From Microthrixaceae bacterium (GTDB taxonomy: Bacteria; Actinomycetota; Acidimicrobiia; Acidimicrobiales; Microtrichaceae), in assembly GCA_023957995.1 (NCBI GenBank), contig JAMLGK010000002.1, positions 124,001-188,000 of the forward strand: 64,000 nucleotides of DNA. Reading direction: 5' to 3'. Each line of letters begins with the position of its first letter. Position 1 is the stretch's first letter. Below, piece by piece: positions 60,022 through 64,000 of the stretch. The notes under the pieces were generated by a model, which had not been told where the DNA came from, did no database searches, and was given only the letters and a program-made list of their open reading frames with translations. The position numbers and the translations under genes were made by a program.

Positions 60022-61313
60022 AACCGCTTGCGGTGATCGGCGCCTCCCTGGCGGGGATGGCTGCGGTGCAATCGATCCGGGCCTCGGGCCATGACGGGCC
60101 GATCGTGGTGGTGGACCCCGCCGGTTCCCTGCCACACGACAGGCCACCACTGACAAAGCAGGTGCTCGCAGGGCAGTGGCCGCTCGAACGCGCCGCCCAG
60201 CCCGCTGCGGCCAGGCTCGACGAACTGGACCTCGACCTGCGGCTCGGGGTTGCGGCCACGGGTTTGAACGCGGACCGACGGTCCGTCTCGCTGAGCGATG
60301 GCAGCGAGCTCGAGGCCTCGGCCCTGGTGCTCGCGACCGGGTCCCACGCCAGGACCCTGCCGACGGGGAGCGGCCATGGTGGCCCCGGTGGGGGCGACGG
60401 CTCAGCCGCGCTGCCGTCGGGGGCATTCACCCTGCGCACGGGAGCGGACTGCGTCGCGCTCCTGGAACGGCTCGAGGCCGAGCCAGCCAGGGTGGTGGTG
60501 ATCGGCGCCGGGTTCATCGGCGGTGAAGTGGCAGCAACGTGTGCCGGACGTGGGCTGACGGTGTCGATGCTCGAGGCCGCACCGGTGCCCCTGCAGCGGG
60601 TCCTCCCCGGCGGAGTGGGTGGTTTCGTCACAGAGCTCCACAGACGCAACGGCGTCGACGTGCGGCTCGGGGTGAGCATCGAGGCACTGAACCTGAACGG
60701 GGACGGATCGGTGCGTGGGGTTGCCCTCGGCGACGGCTCCAACCTCGAAGCGGAGGTGGTGGTGATCGGGGTCGGGGCCGCTCCCACGGTCGATTGGTTG
60801 GCAGATTCAGGACTTACCCTGCTCGAGCCGCACAGGGGAGGCGGAATTCTCTGTGACGAGACTCTCCTCGCCCACCCGGGGGTGGTGGCCGCAGGAGATG
60901 TGGCGGCCTGGCCGAATCCGCATTTCGGAGGTGAACTCATGCGGGTCGAGCACTGGGAGAATGCGGTCGACGCCGGCACCCATGCCGGCAGGCGGGCACT
61001 GGCCGAGCTCGGCGGGCGGGACGCATCCGGTGGCGGAGAAGCGGCGGAGGCAACCGTCGGGGCGTTCAGCTCGGTGCCGTGGTTCTGGTCGGACCAGTTC
61101 GACTCCAAGATCCAGATGGTCGGACGATGCGGGCCCGAGGACGAACCCGTCGTCGTCGCAGGGGATCTCACCGGGGACCGCTTCGTGGTCCTGTTCCGCA
61201 GGGGCGACCTGTGTACGGCGGCGCTGGGTCTCAACCGACCGCGACAGGTGATGCAGGCACGCATGAGGATGGCGGAATCGCTGGACTGGGATGGTGTCGC
61301 GGCACTGTTCTGA
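60018..61313 (+). CDS. FAD-dependent ferredoxin reductase
   Basis: A 431-residue enzyme of the putidaredoxin/rhodocoxin reductase family: FAD motif VIGASLAGMAAV at the start, RPPLTKQVL, NAD motif VVIGAGFIGGEVAAT and VVAAGDVAAWPN, then the C-terminal interface domain with VPWFWSDQF. It transfers electrons from NAD(P)H to the ferredoxin encoded before it. TTG start overlapping the ferredoxin stop. A short Gly-rich insert near residue 115 is not typical. Confidence 0.9.
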   Translation: MKPLAVIGASLAGMAAVQSIRASGHDGPIVVVDPAGSLPHDRPPLTKQVLAGQWPLERAAQPAAARLDELDLDLRLGVAATGLNADRRSVSLSDGSELEASALVLATGSHARTLPTGSGHGGPGGGDGSAALPSGAFTLRTGADCVALLERLEAEPARVVVIGAGFIGGEVAATCAGRGLTVSMLEAAPVPLQRVLPGGVGGFVTELHRRNGVDVRLGVSIEALNLNGDGSVRGVALGDGSNLEAEVVVIGVGAAPTVDWLADSGLTLLEPHRGGGILCDETLLAHPGVVAAGDVAAWPNPHFGGELMRVEHWENAVDAGTHAGRRALAELGGRDASGGGEAAEATVGAFSSVPWFWSDQFDSKIQMVGRCGPEDEPVVVAGDLTGDRFVVLFRRGDLCTAALGLNRPRQVMQARMRMAESLDWDGVAALF

Positions 61314-61329
61314 GGCAGGCTGAGGGTCC

Positions 61330-61418
61330 GGGGCGCACGTCCTGTCCGGGGCGCACGTCGTATCCAAGGCGCACGTCGTATCCAAGGCGCACGTCGTATC
61401 CAAGGCGCACAGCGTCGG
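61330..61418. repeat. 18-bp tandem repeat, four and a half copies
   Basis: Units of GGCGCACGTCGTATCC with two variable leading bases at 61330, 61348, 61366, 61384 and a partial at 61402, starting 17 bases after the reductase stop. Confidence 0.9.
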
Positions 61419-61438
61419 CTATCGACCACGGAGGTCTG

Positions 61439-62071
61439 ATGTTCGCAATCCTTCTCGGCGCCACGCTCGTCGTCGCCGTGGCCGACTGGGTTGCGGTGGC
61501 GACTGATCGCAGGCCGTTGGAGTTCGTGCTCAAGCCACTCACGATGGTCGTGTTGATAGCGGCCGCCCTGGCCATGTCGGACCCCGACCCCGAGATCGCC
61601 CGCTGGTTGATCGTCGGAGGTCTCGTGCTCTCCCTCGCGGGCGATGTCTTCCTGATGCTGGAGGACCACTTCATCCCCGGCCTCGCCTCGTTCCTGATCG
61701 CACACGTGCTCTACGTGGCCGCTTTCATCACGATGGGGGTCGTCGGCTTCCCCTTCGTCATCGGAGCAGCGCTGGTGGCGGTTCTCATCAGGGTCATCGG
61801 CGTGAAGGTGGTGGTTGCGGCCACTGAGAAGAACCGCTCCTACGGCCTTCCTGTCGCCGCATACATCCTCGTGATCTCCCTGATGGTGGCGTTCGCCATC
61901 GGAACCACGCGCTGGTGGGCGATAGCCGGTGCCCTGTTGTTCTACGTATCCGATGCCTGCATCGGATGGAGTCGTTTCGTGGGGGAGTTCCCGCACCAGA
62001 GAATCGCGATCATGACCACCTACCATCTCGGACAGGTCGGACTGGTCCTGAGCCTGCTGGGCGCAGCCTGA
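61439..62071 (+). CDS. YhhN/TMEM86 family membrane protein
   Basis: A 210-residue protein with about eight hydrophobic segments and family motifs LKPLTM, SLAGDVFLML and FYVSDACIGWSRF. Animal TMEM86 members are lysoplasmalogenases; bacterial function is unclear. GGAGG is four to five bases before the ATG. 31 bases separate it from the M20 gene, so they may be cotranscribed. Confidence 0.85.
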   Translation: MFAILLGATLVVAVADWVAVATDRRPLEFVLKPLTMVVLIAAALAMSDPDPEIARWLIVGGLVLSLAGDVFLMLEDHFIPGLASFLIAHVLYVAAFITMGVVGFPFVIGAALVAVLIRVIGVKVVVAATEKNRSYGLPVAAYILVISLMVAFAIGTTRWWAIAGALLFYVSDACIGWSRFVGEFPHQRIAIMTTYHLGQVGLVLSLLGAA

Positions 62072-62102
62072 ACGACTCGCCGACGACCGAAGTTGAGGAT
62101 CC

Positions 62103-63311
62103 ATGACGCTGATCGACACCGACTCCATCGATGAAGGGCTCCTGGCGGAACTGGTGGAGCTGCGTCGCAGGATCCACCGCCAGCCCGAACTAGGGCTCGA
62201 CCTGCCGTTGACCCAGGAGGCGGTGTGCGCTGCGCTGGAAGGTCTCGGCCTGCAGGTGCGCACCGGTGACGGGCTCTCGTCGGTGGTTGCAGATCTCGAC
62301 ACGGGACGTCCGGGGCCCACGATCCTGTTGCGGGGCGACATGGACGCCCTCCCGATGCCCGAGGACACGGGCCTCGAGTTCGCCTCGCAGGTGCCTGGCC
62401 GCATGCATGCCTGCGGCCACGACGCCCACACCGCCATGCTCGTCGGGGCGGCGAAGGTACTGACCGCGCAGCGCGACGACCTGGTCGGCCGCGTCCGGTT
62501 CATGTTCCAGCCGGGGGAGGAAGGATCCGGCGGAGCCGCAATCATGATCCGCGAGGGCGTGCTCGATGGCGTGGACGCAGCTTTTGCCCTGCACGTGGCT
62601 CCGAATCTGCACACCGGGGCCCTGGCTCTGCGGTCCGGTCCGATGCTGGCCGCCACCGATGACTTCGAGATCACGATCACCGGGCGGGGCGGCCATGCAT
62701 CGACTCCCCACTGGGCCGCGGATCCCGTGCCGGTGGCCGCTGAGGTGGTCCTCGCTCTGCAGTCGATGATCACGCGCACCGTGGACGCGTTCAACCCGGC
62801 GGTCCTCACGGTGGGTCACATCACGGCGGGGACCACCCAGAACGTGATCCCCGAGTCCGCAACCATGGGCGGCACCATCAGGACCGTCGACGAGATGGTT
62901 CGCCAGGCTGTGCGCGAGCGCGTCTCCCGGGTCGTGGACGGGGTTGCCTCGGCGCATGGATGCACCGCCTCGATCGACATGGTGCCCGGCTATCCGGTGA
63001 CGCTGAACGACGAGCGGTTCGTCGGGTTCCTCACCGAGGTCGCCAGCGACACGTTGGGTGAACAGCGGGTGTTCGAACTGCCTGCGCCGGTGATGGGAGC
63101 CGAGGACTTCTCCTATGTGCTCCAGCAGGTGCCCGGTGCGATGGCATTCCTCGGGGTCTGTCCTCCCGACGAACCGGACCCGTTCGCGGCTCCGGCCTGC
63201 CATTCCAACCGTATGGTGCTTCACGAGGACGCGATGGCCATCGGGGTGTCGTTGCACGTGGATGTGGCCCGGCGGTTCCTGAACGACCCGCCACCCTCGA
63301 TCGGTGGCTGA
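62103..63311 (+). CDS. M20D family amidohydrolase
   Basis: A 402-residue metallo-hydrolase of the hippurate hydrolase/IAA-amino-acid hydrolase type. Metal ligands appear in HACGHDAHTAML, FQPGEEGSGG and the C-terminal GAEDFSYVL; the dimerisation domain lies between about 185 and 295. It removes acyl groups from N-acyl amino acids. GAGG precedes the ATG. Confidence 0.9.
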   Translation: MTLIDTDSIDEGLLAELVELRRRIHRQPELGLDLPLTQEAVCAALEGLGLQVRTGDGLSSVVADLDTGRPGPTILLRGDMDALPMPEDTGLEFASQVPGRMHACGHDAHTAMLVGAAKVLTAQRDDLVGRVRFMFQPGEEGSGGAAIMIREGVLDGVDAAFALHVAPNLHTGALALRSGPMLAATDDFEITITGRGGHASTPHWAADPVPVAAEVVLALQSMITRTVDAFNPAVLTVGHITAGTTQNVIPESATMGGTIRTVDEMVRQAVRERVSRVVDGVASAHGCTASIDMVPGYPVTLNDERFVGFLTEVASDTLGEQRVFELPAPVMGAEDFSYVLQQVPGAMAFLGVCPPDEPDPFAAPACHSNRMVLHEDAMAIGVSLHVDVARRFLNDPPPSIGG

Positions 63312-63350
63312 GCCGGTGAGCGGGCCGACCGGACGCTTCGGGCCTGCCTC

Positions 63351-64000
63351 GTGAGTTCGCAGGTGGAGTTGCGAGAGGAATGGGCACTTCGTCTCGCCCA
63401 ACAGGGTGAGGCCTGTGGTGAACTGGGTTCGGATCTGTACCGCAGGCTCCTCGGACTCCTCGCCGAAGAAGTGCGTGTGGGTGCCACCACATGGGACGTG
63501 TTGGCATCAGCGGGGGATCTCCGCTTCGGTCAGGCCGGGCCGCTCCGGCTGCTGGGGGCGGCACATCGGCTCGCTCTGTCGGGGCAGGACCAACAATGGG
63601 CCGCGCTGTTGCCGAGCTGTGGTGGTCGGGTACCTGCCGATGACGGTGTGCTCCTGGTGCAGTGGCGGGCTCTGGTCGAGCGCCGACACGCGGACCTGGT
63701 CGAGGGGATGGGACGCGAGGTGCAGACCAACGAGGTCGGGCGGGCTGCCGGCCTCGCTCTGGCGGCGGCCGAGGCTCGCTTGGGCGAGGCCCGGCTGATC
63801 GAGATCGGCTCCTCGGGCGGGCTCAACCTGCGGCTCGACCGGTTCGAGATCGACCTCGCAGGAGTGGTGCTCGGCCATCCCGAGAGCCCGGTGCACATCA
63901 GACCCGAGATGCGCGCGGAGTTGGGTGGACTACGGCACTCCGGACTGGCTCTGCCGACGGTCACCGGGCGTGTCGGAATCGATCCGTTTCCGGTCGATCC
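63351..64000 (+). CDS. DUF2332 family protein, truncated by the window edge
   Basis: An open frame from GTG 63351 to the window end (216 codons, no stop). The motif LIEIGSSGGLNLRLDRF and the N-terminal helical region with EVRVGATTWDVLASAGDLRF match DUF2332, which looks like a SAM-binding fold of unknown function. The 3' part is outside the window. Confidence 0.8.
   Translation, partial: MSSQVELREEWALRLAQQGEACGELGSDLYRRLLGLLAEEVRVGATTWDVLASAGDLRFGQAGPLRLLGAAHRLALSGQDQQWAALLPSCGGRVPADDGVLLVQWRALVERRHADLVEGMGREVQTNEVGRAAGLALAAAEARLGEARLIEIGSSGGLNLRLDRFEIDLAGVVLGHPESPVHIRPEMRAELGGLRHSGLALPTVTGRVGIDPFPVD

Noticed and set aside
58537..60426. 629-residue version of the serine hydrolase
   Set aside because: The N-terminal 249 residues are antisense to the ferredoxin and reductase genes and have no family features; start moved to 59679.
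59840..62809. 989-residue minus-strand frame
   Set aside because: Low-complexity Ser/Arg/Pro translation opposite four well-supported plus-strand genes.

Overview
The window is one stretch of a high-G+C chromosome with dense, mostly ATGA/GTGA-coupled genes, strong G/C preference at third codon positions, frequent GTG/TTG starts and many apparently leaderless genes. Gene content points to an actinobacterium: a mycofactocin system, an NDMA-dependent alcohol dehydrogenase, a DUF222-HNH protein, an SCO6745-type protein, KorAB, CHAD, DUF2332, KstR-type operators and Tat-dependent DUF1800/DUF1501 proteins. The mix resembles the Acidimicrobiia more than mycobacteria, but that placement is inference. 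No rRNA, tRNA, CRISPR, phage or insertion sequence was recognised, and no gap between genes exceeds about 300 bases.

Layout. 0-7 kb: MoxR-type ATPase, NDMA-dependent alcohol dehydrogenase and amidohydrolase (minus strand), HNH protein (minus), then mftA-mftB-mftC plus a coupled DUF1971 cupin gene. 7-14 kb: GT-C membrane glycosyltransferase, a rifampin-phosphotransferase-like dikinase under a TetR regulator with a near-perfect operator, a divergent membrane cupredoxin, and an XRE-cupin regulator divergent from a methyltransferase. 14-22 kb: serine hydrolase lipoprotein, DUF1800-DUF1501 pair, enoyl-CoA hydratase, a divergent dihydropteroate-synthase paralogue, SCO6745-type protein. 22-33 kb: O-methyltransferase, mycofactocin-type OYE oxidoreductase 1, CHAD protein, korAB, small membrane protein, OYE oxidoreductase 2, CDF metal exporter. 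33-40 kb: a coupled minus-strand operon etfA-fixC-fixX-etfB-mftE, divergent from an SDR gene and mftF. 40-50 kb: pseudopilin-HhH fusion, lipoprotein, two ferritin-like diiron proteins with a zinc-ribbon protein, P450 plus ferredoxin, alkylsulfatase, nitrobindin-like protein, ABC transporter. 50-57 kb: two DUF35 proteins and two thiolase-fold proteins, then a KshA-like Rieske oxygenase; both units carry the same KstR-type palindrome. 57-64 kb: lipoprotein, phosphatase, serine hydrolase, ferredoxin and ferredoxin reductase, YhhN protein, M20 hydrolase, and a DUF2332 gene running off the right edge.

How it fits together. MftA (precursor), MftB (RRE chaperone), MftC (radical SAM), MftE (peptidase) and MftF (glycosyltransferase) would build the redox cofactor mycofactocin. 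The alcohol dehydrogenase and SDR are of families that keep NAD bound and pass electrons to that cofactor. The ETF, FixC and FixX proteins encoded in one operon with mftE look like the exit of those electrons to quinone. MftD is not in the window. A second theme is steroid or lipid breakdown under KstR-like control. A third is structural: locus-specific tandem repeats of 15-26 bp sit at the 3' ends of many genes.
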